The notes beneath the pieces were generated by a model that worked only from the letters and a program-made list of their open reading frames with translations, searched no databases and was not told where the DNA came from. The translations under genes were made by a program, and so were the position numbers. A DNA stretch of 64,000 nt from Mesorhizobium_K quangtriensis (GTDB lineage: Bacteria > Pseudomonadota > Alphaproteobacteria > Rhizobiales > Rhizobiaceae): assembly GCF_040081925.1 (NCBI RefSeq), contig NZ_JBEBMF010000001.1, forward strand, positions 1 to 64,000, read 5' to 3'. Shown here in pieces: positions 26,004 to 36,681 of the stretch (the stretch's first letter is position 1; the number at the start of each line of letters is the position of its first letter).

Positions 26004-26459
26004 ATGGCCCGCATCTATCAGACACGTTCCTGGCACGAGCACATGTCGCCTTCCATGGAGGAGATGGAGTTGCTAGCGCTGGAAGCTTACGCACACTTGC
26101 CCGAGCAGTTCCGCTCCCTGACTGGGGAGATCGTCATCCAGGTCGCCGAATTTCCGACAGACGAGATCATGGACGACCTGTCGCTCGAAAGCCCGTTCGA
26201 CCTACTCGGCCTGTTCGAGGGGCGCGGCATCGCCGAGCGCTGGAACCCCCAGACCGGCGAGGGCCCGAACCGCGTTACCCTCTACCGCCGCGCCATCCTC
26301 GACTACTGGGCGGAGAACGAGGAGACGCTGGGCTCTATCGTCACGCATGTCCTCATCCATGAGATCGGCCATCATTTCGGCCTCTCCGACGACGACATGG
26401 AGAAGATCGAGGAGAACGCCGACCTAGAGCCAGACGAACAGCCGGTCCAGGCCTCCTGA
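26004..26459 (+). CDS. Zincin-like metallopeptidase family protein
   Basis: 151 residues with the zinc-binding motif VLIHEIGHHFGLSD near residues 115-128 (HExxHxxGLxD), typical of the small bacterial minimal metallopeptidase family. The N-terminal half is helical (MEEMELLALEAYAHLP). Cytoplasmic, since no signal peptide is present. The physiological substrate is unknown. It is the only plus-strand gene between imuA and the DUF1737 gene. Confidence 0.88.
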   Translation: MARIYQTRSWHEHMSPSMEEMELLALEAYAHLPEQFRSLTGEIVIQVAEFPTDEIMDDLSLESPFDLLGLFEGRGIAERWNPQTGEGPNRVTLYRRAILDYWAENEETLGSIVTHVLIHEIGHHFGLSDDDMEKIEENADLEPDEQPVQAS

Positions 26460-26486
26460 CGACAGGCGTCCCGATCGGCAACCGGG

Positions 26487-26693
26487 TCAGTAGTCGGAAA
26501 GCTTCATTGACGGATCGTAGTCGATGCCCTCGACATCCTTCACCACGGCCTGGCCGCAGCGCATGGACTTCGTTTCGGCGTCGAAGGCATAGGTCGGCGA
26601 CCCCTGCAGCTGCCAGCCCTTGTTCAGCGCCGCCGTCACCTTGTGGCAGAAGCTGGAATCGTCCGGGCCGGTCAGGAAGCGATAAAGCCTCAT
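26487..26693 (-). CDS. DUF1737 domain protein
   Basis: 68 residues: LYRFLTGPDDSSFCHKV, NKGWQLQGSPTYAFDAE, MRCGQAVVKDVEGIDYD, the pattern of DUF1737, found in small proteins of unknown function across alphaproteobacteria. It lies 3 bp after the lyase gene, so both form one transcript. Confidence 0.85.
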   Translation of the reverse strand: MRLYRFLTGPDDSSFCHKVTAALNKGWQLQGSPTYAFDAETKSMRCGQAVVKDVEGIDYDPSMKLSDY

Positions 26694-26696
26694 CGT

Positions 26697-27572
26697 CTAG
26701 CTCCTTCCTGCCCGTCCCAGCAGGCGCTCGGCCTGCGCGAGATGCAGCCGCTCGACCATCCTGCCATCGAGGGAGATGATCCCCTTGCCGGCGTTTTCGG
26801 GCCGCGCGAAGGCGGTGCTGATGGCCTCGGCTTCCGCGACTGCCTCCGGCGAAGGCGAAAAGGCCTTGAGCGCCGGCTCGATCTGGGCCGGATGGATGAG
26901 TGTCTTGCCGTCGAAACCCATCGCGGCCCCCTCTGTGCATTCGCGCGTAAAGGCAGCCAAGTCGCGAAAATCATTGCTGACGCCGTCGAGCACATCCAGC
27001 CCGCCGGCACGGGCGGCCAGCACCATCTGCATCAGCCAGGGCGTGATGTAGCGGCGGTCGGGCGTGGCGAGCACGCCGGTTTCCTTGACCAGATCGTTGG
27101 TGCCGGCGACGAAGCAGTCGAGCCGGGCGGCGCGGTCGCGGCCGAATTCCGCCAGCGCGCCGAGGTTCAGCATCGCCTTCGGCGTCTCGATCATGATCCA
27201 AAGACGCATCCCTTCCGGCGCATCGGTCTCGTCGAGGGCGTCATCAAAATCGTGGATATCGCGCGGCGTGTTCACCTTCGGCAGCAGGATGGCGTCGGGC
27301 GCGCAAGCTCGCGCCGCCAGCAGGTCCTCCGTGCCCCATTCGCTGGCGAACGGATTGACGCGGATGACCAGCTCCGGCGTCTTTTCGGGCCGGCTGGCGA
27401 ACCAGTTGCGCAGGCGTTCGCGCGCGGCGGCCTTCTCCTCGGGCGCGACGGCATCCTCCAGGTCGAAGATCACCGCGTCGCAGGCAAGCGACGTTACCTT
27501 GGCGATCGCCTTTTCATTCGATGCCGGCACGTAGAGAACGGCACGGCGGGGGCGATGGACTCTCTCGCTCAT
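26697..27572 (-). CDS. HpcH/HpaI (CitE-like) CoA-ester lyase
   Basis: 291 residues of the citrate lyase beta/malyl-CoA lyase family, a TIM barrel that cleaves or forms acyl-CoA esters. Family positions visible: RRAVLYVPASNEKAIAKV, VIFDLEDAVAPEEKAAAR, LVIRVNPF, IMIETPKAMLNLGAL with the metal-binding Glu, and MGFDGKTLIHPAQIE. The exact substrate (malyl-, methylmalyl- or citramalyl-CoA) cannot be told from sequence. Divergent from the FAD oxidoreductase. Confidence 0.88.
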   Translation of the reverse strand: MSERVHRPRRAVLYVPASNEKAIAKVTSLACDAVIFDLEDAVAPEEKAAARERLRNWFASRPEKTPELVIRVNPFASEWGTEDLLAARACAPDAILLPKVNTPRDIHDFDDALDETDAPEGMRLWIMIETPKAMLNLGALAEFGRDRAARLDCFVAGTNDLVKETGVLATPDRRYITPWLMQMVLAARAGGLDVLDGVSNDFRDLAAFTRECTEGAAMGFDGKTLIHPAQIEPALKAFSPSPEAVAEAEAISTAFARPENAGKGIISLDGRMVERLHLAQAERLLGRAGRS

Positions 27573-27685
27573 GGAATGGCCGGATAACGAAATTTCTGTG
27601 GCATCTGGCCTTCTTGCCCGGCAAAGCTGGCCCTTGCAAGGGTGTGGCCACGGGTGTCTCGCCCCGGAGAAGGCAGGAACACGAC

Positions 27686-28855
27686 ATGACTCAATACGAC
27701 GTGGTCATCATCGGCGGTGCGATCGTCGGCAGCTCGGTCGCCTATTATCTGCGCGAGGAGGGCTTTGCCGGCACGATCGCGCTGGTCGAGCGCGACCCGC
27801 AATTCACGCATGCCGCCACCACACTGTCCTGCGCCTCGATCCGCCAGCAGTTCTCGATTCCCGAAAACATCCGGTTGTCGCAGTTCACGCTCGGCCTGTT
27901 CCGGCGGCTGAAGCAGGAATTCGGGGCCGACGCCGACATCGCCTTCCGCGAGAACGGTTATCTGATCCTGGCGACCGAGGAGGGCCTGCCCGTCCTGAAG
28001 GCCAACAACGAGGCGCAGCAGGCGGAGGGCGCCGATATCGTCGTCGAGGATGCGCAGACGCTGACCGCGCGCTTCCCGTGGCTGTCGGTCGACGGCATTG
28101 CAGCCGGCGCTTTCGGGCGCACCGGGGAAGGCTGGTTCGACGCGCATGCCTATCTGCAGCTATTCCGCAGGGCGCTGCGTACGAAAAACATCGATTTTGT
28201 GCAGGCTTCAGTCGTCGGCATGGAACGGCAGGACGATCGCATCACGTCCGTCGCGCTCGACAATGGCGAAAGGCTGGAGGCTGGCATCGTCGTCAACGCT
28301 GCGGGGCCGAACGCCGGCAAGGTGTCCGCGTTTGCTGGCATTGCGCTGCCGGTGGAACCGCGCAAGCGCTCGGTCTTCGTCTTCGAGGCGCGCGACAGGT
28401 TCGACGACATGCCGCTGATCGTAGATCCGGGTGGCGTTTATGTCCGCCCGGAAGGCTCCGTCTACATAACCGGTGGTGCCGAGGACGAGGAACACGAAGG
28501 TGCTGCCGACCCAGCAGATTTCGAGCCCGACTGGTCGCTGTTCGAGGACAGGATCTGGCCGGCCATCGCGACCCGCGTCCCCGCCTTCGAGGCGATCAAG
28601 GCAACACGTGCCTGGGCCGGCCATTACGACTACAACACGCTCGACCAGAACGCCGTCATCGGCCCGCATCCCGAGGTGACGAACTTCATCTTCGCCAACG
28701 GCTTTTCCGGCCACGGATTGCAGCAGGGCCCGGCCGTCGGGCGCGCCATCGCCGAACTGATCGTTCATGGCGGCTATCGCACGATCGATTGCGCCGTCTT
28801 CGGCTACGGGCGCATTCGCGAAAACCGCCCTTACCGAGAGTTGAACGTGATCTGA
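27686..28855 (+). CDS. FAD-dependent oxidoreductase (DAO family)
   Basis: 389 residues from ATG 27686 with GGAGAAGG upstream; the frame is open further left but conserved sequence begins here. The N-terminal Rossmann motif is DVVIIGGAIVGSSVAYYLRE (GxGxxG type); the C-terminal FAD contact is FANGFSGHGLQQGPAVGRAI. The family includes glycine, sarcosine and D-amino acid oxidases and dehydrogenases; the substrate is not evident. It is divergent from the citE-like lyase with a 113-bp intergenic region. Confidence 0.88.
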   Translation: MTQYDVVIIGGAIVGSSVAYYLREEGFAGTIALVERDPQFTHAATTLSCASIRQQFSIPENIRLSQFTLGLFRRLKQEFGADADIAFRENGYLILATEEGLPVLKANNEAQQAEGADIVVEDAQTLTARFPWLSVDGIAAGAFGRTGEGWFDAHAYLQLFRRALRTKNIDFVQASVVGMERQDDRITSVALDNGERLEAGIVVNAAGPNAGKVSAFAGIALPVEPRKRSVFVFEARDRFDDMPLIVDPGGVYVRPEGSVYITGGAEDEEHEGAADPADFEPDWSLFEDRIWPAIATRVPAFEAIKATRAWAGHYDYNTLDQNAVIGPHPEVTNFIFANGFSGHGLQQGPAVGRAIAELIVHGGYRTIDCAVFGYGRIRENRPYRELNVI

Positions 28856-28936
28856 CCTTAGCCCTTTGATTCGAGGGCAGCTTTTGTGTAAAGCGACCGC
28901 AGCGAAAACAGGCCGGAAAGGCAGGTCTAGAGAGCC

Positions 28937-29542
28937 ATGGACAAGTTCACCAAGCTGACGGGCGTCGCAGCGCCCTTGCCGATCGTCAATGTCGACACCG
29001 ACATGATCATCCCCAAGGACTACCTGAAGACGATCAAGCGCACCGGGTTGAGCGCCGGCCTCTTCGCAGAAATGCGTTTCAACGAGGATGGCTCGGAGAA
29101 CCCGGATTTCGTGCTCAACAAGCACGCCTACCGCAACGCGCAGATCCTCGTGGCCGGCGACAATTTCGGCTGCGGGTCGAGCCGCGAGCATGCGCCGTGG
29201 GCGCTTCTCGACTTCGGCATACGCTGCGTCATCTCGACCAGCTTCGCCGACATCTTCTACAACAACTGCTTCAAGAACGGCATCCTGCCGGTCACCGTCA
29301 GCCCCGAAGACCTCGAAAAGCTGCTGGACGATGCCTCGCGCGGCGCCAACGCCACCATCACGGTCGACCTCGAAGCCAAGGAAATCCGCGGCCCGGACGG
29401 CGGCGTGATCACCTTTGACCTCGACGACTTCAAGCGCCATTGCCTGCTGAACGGTCTGGACGATATCGGGCTGACCATGGAGAAGGCTTCCGACATCGCC
29501 AGCTACGAGCAGAAGCTCGCCGAGAACCGCCCGTGGGCGTAA
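28937..29542 (+). CDS. leuD: 3-isopropylmalate dehydratase small subunit
   Basis: 201 residues, the standard LeuD length. Characteristic: NVDTDMIIPKDYLKTI, GDNFGCGSSREHAPWAL and FADIFYNNCFKNGILPV. With LeuC (not in the window) it isomerises 2- to 3-isopropylmalate in leucine synthesis. LeuB is 2 kb downstream on the same strand, separated by a RidA and a VOC fusion gene. Confidence 0.97.
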   Translation: MDKFTKLTGVAAPLPIVNVDTDMIIPKDYLKTIKRTGLSAGLFAEMRFNEDGSENPDFVLNKHAYRNAQILVAGDNFGCGSSREHAPWALLDFGIRCVISTSFADIFYNNCFKNGILPVTVSPEDLEKLLDDASRGANATITVDLEAKEIRGPDGGVITFDLDDFKRHCLLNGLDDIGLTMEKASDIASYEQKLAENRPWA

Positions 29543-29559
29543 CCGGCGAGCTGGGTCTC

Positions 29560-29943
29560 ATGCGAAAGCTGATCTCCACCGGCTCACCCTTTGAGAAGAC
29601 CGCCGGCTACAGCCGAGCGGTCGTGCAGGGCGACTGGTGTTTCGTCGCCGGCACCACCGGCTACGACTACGCCACCATGACGATGCCCGACAGCGTCGAG
29701 GATCAGACGCGCAATTGCCTTGCCACGATCGGCAAGGCGCTGACCGAAGGCGGCTTCGCTTTAGAGGACGTGGTTCGGGCGCATTACTACATCACCGACC
29801 AGTCCTATGCCGACATCGTGTTCCCGATCCTTGGCGAGACGTTCGGCGACATCCGACCTGCTGCGACGATGATCGTCTGCCAGCTCAACAAGCCCGAGAT
29901 GAAGATCGAGATCGAGGTCACGGCGCTCAGGCGCACGGCCTGA
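29560..29943 (+). CDS. RidA family protein
   Basis: 127 residues from ATG 29560; a GTG at 29536 overlapping the leuD end is possible. YSRAVVQGDWCFVAGTTGYD, EDVVRAHYYITD and RPAATMIVCQLNKPEMKIEIEVTA follow the RidA/YjgF trimer pattern. RidA deaminates reactive enamine/imine intermediates from PLP enzymes. The C-terminal Arg-Pro and Glu that define active RidA are present (RPAATM, IEIEV). Gap to the VOC gene is 7 bp. Confidence 0.88.
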   Translation: MRKLISTGSPFEKTAGYSRAVVQGDWCFVAGTTGYDYATMTMPDSVEDQTRNCLATIGKALTEGGFALEDVVRAHYYITDQSYADIVFPILGETFGDIRPAATMIVCQLNKPEMKIEIEVTALRRTA

Positions 29944-29950
29944 TCGCGGC

Positions 29951-31504
29951 ATGGCGCACGGCATCCACCACGTAACGCTGATCACTCGCAAGGTGCAGGC
30001 GAATGTCGATTTCTATGCCGGCTTCCTTGGCCTCAGGCTCGTCAAGCGCACGGCCGGCTTCGAGGACGCCAACCAGCTCCATCTAATCTATGGCGACGCG
30101 ACCGGCAGTCCTGGCACGCTCGTCACCTTCCTTGTCTGGGAAGACGGCTCGCCCGGCCGCGTCGGCCTCGGCCAGATCAGCGAGCTGTCGCTTGCCATCG
30201 ACAAGGCGAGCATCGGTTTCTGGCTGACACGCGCTCTGTCATTCGGTGTTCAGGTCGAAGGACCTGCCGACGAATTCGGCGAGCCGGTGCTGCGGCTGAA
30301 GGACCCTGACGGGATCATCGTGAAACTGGTCGGGACGGAGGGTTTTCCTTCGCCCGATCCTTGGCCGGCAAAAGGAATCTCGTCTCAGGATGCTGTCGGC
30401 CCCGTCCGCGCCGTGACCATCCTTGCTGAGGACGCCGACCTCACCGCAAGCTTCCTCAAGCGCCATTTCGGCTATCGCGAAGCGGCGCGCGGCGAAGCGA
30501 CGACGCGGCTCGTCTCACCGTCTGGCGATGCGATCGATCTCAGGCAGGCGGCCGGCTTCTGGACCAGCGCCCCCGGTACCGGAACCGTCGATCATGTCGC
30601 CCTGCGCGCCACCGACATCGCTGAGGTCCAGGCCGCGCAGGCGGAACTCTCGACATCAAACGCATCCGCAACCACCGCGCACGACCGCAAATATTTCTAT
30701 TCGCTCTATGTCCGCGAGCCCGGCGGCGTGCTGATCGAACTGGCGACTGACACACCGGGTATGACGGTTGACGAGCCTGCCCAAAACCTTGGCGAGAAAC
30801 TGTTCTTCCCGCCGGGATTGACCGACGCGGAGGCAGACATGACGGCGCGCCTGCCGCAATTCGGCATGCCGGGCGAGCCGAGGACAATCTATCGCGACCT
30901 TCCCTTTGTGCACCGCATTCTCGAACCCGAGCAACCGGACGGCTCGACGCTGGTCTTGCTGCACGGCTCGGGCGGCAACGAAACGGGCCTGCTTACCTTC
31001 GGCCGGCGTATCGCTCCGAACTCCACACTGCTCGCCTTGCGAGGGCGCAGCGTCGAAGAAGGTTCGCCGCGCTGGTTCCGGCGCTTTCCCGGAGGGTTCG
31101 ACCAGGCTGACATCCGCGCCGAGGCTCATGCCTTTGCGGCTTTCATCGAAGGCGCGTTGGCCGCATACGGGATCGATCTGCAGAAGACGCTCTTCATCGG
31201 CCAGTCGAACGGCGCGAACTTCATCGCGGCCTTCCTGCAGCTTCATCCCGGCATTGTCCGGCTTGCAGCGCTGCTGCGACCGGCTCAGGTGCTGGAAGAC
31301 GCACCTGCGCCCGATCTCGCCAGTGTAAACGTTCTGGCCGTCCTCGGCTCGGCCGACCCTTTCCGTGATGGTGGCGCGACCCTTGCCGCCACCCTGCGCG
31401 ACGGTGGCGCGTCGGTCGAAGGAGTCATCGTCGAGGCCGGCCATGATCTTGCCGATGCGGATGTTCCCGTCGTTGCGGAATGGTTGCGACGCCGCGGGTT
31501 TTGA
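29951..31504 (+). CDS. VOC ring-cleaving dioxygenase/alpha-beta hydrolase fusion (MhqO-MhqD-like)
   Basis: 517 residues with two parts. Residues 1-300 are two glyoxalase-type VOC modules (GIHHVTLITRKVQANVDFY, then GTVDHVALRATDIAEV), as in MhqO-type hydroquinone dioxygenases. Residues about 320-517 are a carboxylesterase/phospholipase-like hydrolase: LVLLHGSGGNETGL, then the nucleophile elbow GQSNGA, Asp in GSADPF and His in EAGHDL. In Bacillus these functions are encoded by separate genes, mhqO and mhqD. The fusion suggests sequential handling of quinone-like compounds. Confidence 0.82.
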   Translation: MAHGIHHVTLITRKVQANVDFYAGFLGLRLVKRTAGFEDANQLHLIYGDATGSPGTLVTFLVWEDGSPGRVGLGQISELSLAIDKASIGFWLTRALSFGVQVEGPADEFGEPVLRLKDPDGIIVKLVGTEGFPSPDPWPAKGISSQDAVGPVRAVTILAEDADLTASFLKRHFGYREAARGEATTRLVSPSGDAIDLRQAAGFWTSAPGTGTVDHVALRATDIAEVQAAQAELSTSNASATTAHDRKYFYSLYVREPGGVLIELATDTPGMTVDEPAQNLGEKLFFPPGLTDAEADMTARLPQFGMPGEPRTIYRDLPFVHRILEPEQPDGSTLVLLHGSGGNETGLLTFGRRIAPNSTLLALRGRSVEEGSPRWFRRFPGGFDQADIRAEAHAFAAFIEGALAAYGIDLQKTLFIGQSNGANFIAAFLQLHPGIVRLAALLRPAQVLEDAPAPDLASVNVLAVLGSADPFRDGGATLAATLRDGGASVEGVIVEAGHDLADADVPVVAEWLRRRGF

Positions 31505-31585
31505 CCCTTGCGCGTCCCCCGCCGGGCGTTTAGCAAGGCACCTGTTTTGGCCACCCGTTCATTTTCAGACGCACAGGGGCGTTTC

Positions 31586-32689
<1,104 letters not shown>

Positions 32690-32823
32690 GGGATCGGGAC
32701 CCGCCCCCCTCGCCTGACTGATCCGGCCGTTTGGCCGGCATCGGTCCGGTAGCTGTCTATCTGGCCATCGCAAATGTCGCTTTTGCCGCTACGTAAAACA
32801 CGCGGGACAGGCAATCTCGCCGG

Positions 32824-34122
32824 ATGGACGCCAAAGCTTCCGCCCATATGAGTTCATCCGACGCCGCAAGGCAGTCGCCGCGCATGATCGTGGCGACTGC
32901 CTCCGTCATCCTGTCGATGACGCTGATTGCCATCGGCAACGGTCTGATGTTCGCCTACATCCCCGTGCGCCTCGGGGCGGAGGGCTTTGACCCGACATGG
33001 TCGGGAAGCATCCTCACCGGCCTGGCGGCGGGCGGGATCGCCGGGTGCCTGCTTACGGGCGCAATCGTCAGCCGCATCGGGCATGCCCGCGCCTACATGG
33101 TCCTGTCCGCCTTGATCGTCCTGTCGAACGCCGGCGTTGCGGCCGACGTCCATCCCATTCTCTGGATTGCCGCGCGCGCGATCTATGGCTTCGGCATGTG
33201 CGCGCTATTCATAGTCGCGCAGAGCTGGCTGAACGACGCCGTCGGCAACGCGATCCGAGGACGTGTGATGGCGGTCTTTTACGTCAGCTACATCGTCGCC
33301 ATGGGACTGGGGTCGCTGATGATGGGCGGACTTGACCTGCATTCCGCGCAGGCTCCCCTGATCGGGATCGTCTTTACCGCGCTTTCCATGCTTCCGGTCG
33401 GAATGACCCGTCTTGCCCAGCCGCCGGCCCCGCAGGCAGCCTCCGTCGCGCTTCGCCGATCGTGGCAGATTTCGCCGGTCGGGGTGATGGGCATGTTCGC
33501 GGTAGGCGGGCTGTCGATGATGATAGCCGGCTTTGCGCCAATCCACGCGACCGCAAAGGGCTTCGCGCAACACGAGGTAGCGGCGCTGATGTTCGCCATG
33601 CCGCTCGGCACGCTGCTGCTCCAGCTCCCCTTCGGCTGGATCTCCGACAGGACGGATCGCCGTTATGTGCTGATCGCGGCTTCGCTGCTGGTCGTGGTCA
33701 CTGGCATCGTTGCAGCCCAGCTTGATTCGGCGCCCCTCGCCGTCATTCTCGCGATCTATCTGGTTTGGAGCGGCGCGTCCGAATCGATCTACTCGCTCTC
33801 GAGCGCTCATGCGAGCGACCGCGCCTCCAAGGAGGATCTGGTCGCTCTGTCTTCGACACTGCTTTTTGCCTGGTCGGTGGCAGGATTTGTCACCCCCGCG
33901 GTCGGGACCGTGCTAACCGCCAGGTTTGGCACTCAGTCTTTCATCTACGTGGCGATCTCGATCGCGCTTGTCTTTGCGTTGTTTGTGGCGTGGCGGGTGA
34001 AGACGACACGGGCGGTCCCTGCGGAGGAAACCGGCAACTTTGCGCCCATGACGGCACAGGCGCCCTTGCCGGTCGACCTGGCGTTCCCGACGGAGGACGA
34101 GAGCGTGAGGCTGCCGTCTTGA
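32824..34122 (+). CDS. MFS transporter
   Basis: 432 residues with about 12 hydrophobic segments. The signature between helices 2 and 3 (GCLLTGAIVSRIGHARAYMV) and its repeat in the second half (GWISDRTDRRYVLIAAS) show a major facilitator of the YcaD-like type. N- and C-termini are cytoplasmic. Substrate unknown. It overlaps no neighbour and may share a transcript with rsfS. Confidence 0.85.
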   Translation: MDAKASAHMSSSDAARQSPRMIVATASVILSMTLIAIGNGLMFAYIPVRLGAEGFDPTWSGSILTGLAAGGIAGCLLTGAIVSRIGHARAYMVLSALIVLSNAGVAADVHPILWIAARAIYGFGMCALFIVAQSWLNDAVGNAIRGRVMAVFYVSYIVAMGLGSLMMGGLDLHSAQAPLIGIVFTALSMLPVGMTRLAQPPAPQAASVALRRSWQISPVGVMGMFAVGGLSMMIAGFAPIHATAKGFAQHEVAALMFAMPLGTLLLQLPFGWISDRTDRRYVLIAASLLVVVTGIVAAQLDSAPLAVILAIYLVWSGASESIYSLSSAHASDRASKEDLVALSSTLLFAWSVAGFVTPAVGTVLTARFGTQSFIYVAISIALVFALFVAWRVKTTRAVPAEETGNFAPMTAQAPLPVDLAFPTEDESVRLPS

Positions 34123-34186
34123 AACTGCAATGCAACTCTGCCTATCTTCGGGGTGCCGGCTGATTTGCGCCGGCAGTTGTTCTGTC

Positions 34187-34612
34187 GTGAAAGGAAAGAC
34201 ACTGAGAACAGCATTACGGAAGAAGGCGGAAATTCTGCCTTCGCCGGCCGGGTTAGGCGGTAGTGACGCTTCGTCCCGCGCCCTACAAACAGTCCTTGCC
34301 AGTCTGGAAGACTCCAAGGCCGAAAACATCGTCTCCATCGACATTCAGGGCAAATCCAGTCTCGGCGACTACATGGTCGTCGCGTCAGGCCGTTCGCACC
34401 GCCATGTCGCCGCCGTCTCCGAGCACCTGTTGAAGGCGCTGAAGGATGCCGGGCTCGGCAACGCGCGGGTCGAGGGCCTGTCCGGCGCGGACTGGGTGCT
34501 CATCGATGCCGGCGACGTGATCGTGCACGTCTTCCGCCCCGAAATCCGCGAGTTCTACAACATCGAGAAGATGTGGCAGGCTCTGGACCTCGAGGAAGAG
34601 ACGATCCACTAG
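34187..34612 (+). CDS. rsfS: Ribosome silencing factor RsfS
   Basis: About 141 residues from GTG 34187; an ATG at 34130 is also in frame and the start is uncertain. The RsfS domain begins LQTVLASLEDSKAENIVSID and includes DYMVVASGRSHRHVAA, GADWVLIDAGDVIVHVF and REFYNIEKMW. RsfS binds L14 (uL14) and blocks subunit joining in starvation. RlmH follows 113 bp downstream, the usual rsfS-rlmH order. Confidence 0.93.
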   Translation: MKGKTLRTALRKKAEILPSPAGLGGSDASSRALQTVLASLEDSKAENIVSIDIQGKSSLGDYMVVASGRSHRHVAAVSEHLLKALKDAGLGNARVEGLSGADWVLIDAGDVIVHVFRPEIREFYNIEKMWQALDLEEETIH

Positions 34613-34724
34613 GCCGCCGGGACCGGTCCGTCAGGATTGGTCCAACGTCCGACCAGGAAGCAATTTCGGAACCGTCCCGGTTTCGATATAGCCTTTTGCG
34701 GCGTGGAACTGGGCCAGTGGACAG

Positions 34725-35204
34725 ATGAAGATTTCCCTATTTGCCGTGGGCCGCATGAAATCCGGCCCCGAGAAGGAGCTTGCCGACCGCTACGTCGAGC
34801 GTTTCTCGAAAAGCGGTCCGGCGTTGGGCCTCGAATTTGCGGGCGTCACTGAAGTCCCGGAAAGCCGCGCGCAGTCGGCCGCCGAGCGCAAGCGCGAGGA
34901 AGGCGAACGGCTCAGGCAGCATGTTTCGGGCGGTGCGCTCATCCTGCTCGACGAGCGCGGCAGGAACATCACCTCGCAGGACTTCGCCGATCGCATCGCT
35001 GCTTTTCGCGATGGCGGGCGGCGGTCGCTGGTCGTCGCGATCGGCGGGCCTGACGGACACGATCAGTCGCTGCGCGAAACCGCCGATCTGGTCCTCTCCT
35101 TCGGCGCGCAGACATGGCCGCACCAGATGGTGCGCATCATGCTCGGCGAGCAGCTCTATCGGGCCGCCACGATCCTCTCCGGCCATCCCTATCACCGCAG
35201 TTGA
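34725..35204 (+). CDS. rlmH: 23S rRNA pseudouridine-1915 N3-methyltransferase
   Basis: 159 residues, normal for the SPOUT methyltransferase RlmH. Family positions: VGRMKSGPEKELADRYVERF, LDERGRNITSQDFADRI, VVAIGGPDGHDQSLRE (SAM-binding loop) and SFGAQTWPHQMVRIMLGEQL near the C-terminal knot. It methylates pseudouridine 1915 of 23S rRNA. Confidence 0.96.
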   Translation: MKISLFAVGRMKSGPEKELADRYVERFSKSGPALGLEFAGVTEVPESRAQSAAERKREEGERLRQHVSGGALILLDERGRNITSQDFADRIAAFRDGGRRSLVVAIGGPDGHDQSLRETADLVLSFGAQTWPHQMVRIMLGEQLYRAATILSGHPYHRS

Positions 35205-35355
35205 TCTGCGGTCTGTCCAAGCCCTGCTGATTTCCGACAAAATCCCGTGCGATGCGGATCGAACCGGCACGCATGGTTGATGCTTCGTTAACGAAGCGGC
35301 CGCTAGGATCTGTGTTTCGGCGCGCGGGCAGGCTGCGCTGCGGATTTCGAGACGG

Positions 35356-36681
35356 ATGACGGCTTCGCAAGGAGAACGGATCGGTTGGTGGCGCGGCCTC
35401 GCGATGGCGTTGTCGCTCGCCTCCATCCCGTCATTTCCGCTTGCCGCCGCCGCGCAGTCCGCGACCATCGAATGGCGCGAGATGAACGAGCAGCGCGCCG
35501 AATACGACCGCGTCGCTCGCGAAATCACCCTTTCGGAAGAGCGTCGCGCCTCCCTGGCTGCTGACATCGCCAAGATCAAGAAGGATAGCGCCTCGATTAC
35601 CGCCGCGCTCATCCAGTCGGCCAAGACCGAACGCAAGCTGAGCCAGGACATCGAGGATATCACCGGCCGCGTCGAGGCGCTGAAAACGCAGGAAGACGGG
35701 ATCAAGGCGTCGCTCGCCGCCCGTCGCGCGGTTCTCGCCGAAGTGCTGGGCGCGCTCCAGCGCATGGGCCTCAACCCACCGCCAGCCATTTTGGTGACGC
35801 CGGACGATGCGCTGGCCTCCGTGCGCAGCGCCATAATGCTGGGAGCAGTCGTGCCCGGCCTGCGCAAGGAGACCGAGGCGCTGGTCGCCGACCTCACCGA
35901 GCTTTCGCGCATCGCAGCCTCGATCGAGGACGAGCGCGGCCGTCTGGCCGCGGCCTTCTCCGAACAGCTTGCGGAAAAGAACCGGCTGGAGCTTCTCGTG
36001 CAGGAGAAGCAGCGTCTGCAGGTCGAGCAGGAGACGGCGCTTATCACGGAGAAGGACCGCGCGGCCGAACTCGCCGGCAAGGCGAAAACCCTGAAGGAAC
36101 TCGTCGCCGCCCTAGAAAAGCAGATGGACGAGACGCAGAAGGCGCGGTTGGCTGAAGCCGAGCGTCGTCGCCAGACCGACGAGTTGGCCACGCTGCCGGT
36201 TCCCGAGGAGAATCAGCTGGCGCCGAGCGTCTCCTTCGCATCGCTGCGCGGACAGCTGGACCTGCCGGTTTCCGGGCGTTTCGTGCGCCGTTTCGCTGGC
36301 GATGACGGTAACGGCGGCGTGATGCAGGGCGACATGGTTGCGACACAATCGGGAGCAATCGTCACCTCACCGTCTGACGGGAGCGTTCTTTATGCGGGGC
36401 CATTCCGTTCTTATGGACAACTCTTGATCCTGAACGCCGGGGACGGCTATCATATCGTTCTGGCCGGGATGAGCAGAATCAGTGTCGTGTCGGGGCAGGC
36501 CGTGTTGGCAGGCGAACCGATCGGCGCGATGGGTGAGGCCAGGGTCGCGAGCGCCTCGGCGGAGACTCTTGGAAATGCTTCTGCGGAACTCTACGTGGAG
36601 TTCCGAAAAGATGGAAAACCCGTCGATCCTGCCCCGTGGTGGGCGGACCGGCAGTCTGGAAGGACAGCAAATGGTACGTAA
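35356..36681 (+). CDS. EnvC-like murein hydrolase activator (M23 family)
   Basis: 441 residues: an N-terminal signal or anchor (to about residue 35), a long coiled coil (about 35-250, rich in E, K, A), and a C-terminal LytM/M23-like domain (GVMQGDMVATQSGAIVTSPS, GQLLILNAGDGYHIVLAGMS). The catalytic zinc ligands of active M23 peptidases are degenerate, as in EnvC, which activates amidases during division. The stop overlaps the ctpA start by 11 bp. Confidence 0.88.
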   Translation: MTASQGERIGWWRGLAMALSLASIPSFPLAAAAQSATIEWREMNEQRAEYDRVAREITLSEERRASLAADIAKIKKDSASITAALIQSAKTERKLSQDIEDITGRVEALKTQEDGIKASLAARRAVLAEVLGALQRMGLNPPPAILVTPDDALASVRSAIMLGAVVPGLRKETEALVADLTELSRIAASIEDERGRLAAAFSEQLAEKNRLELLVQEKQRLQVEQETALITEKDRAAELAGKAKTLKELVAALEKQMDETQKARLAEAERRRQTDELATLPVPEENQLAPSVSFASLRGQLDLPVSGRFVRRFAGDDGNGGVMQGDMVATQSGAIVTSPSDGSVLYAGPFRSYGQLLILNAGDGYHIVLAGMSRISVVSGQAVLAGEPIGAMGEARVASASAETLGNASAELYVEFRKDGKPVDPAPWWADRQSGRTANGT

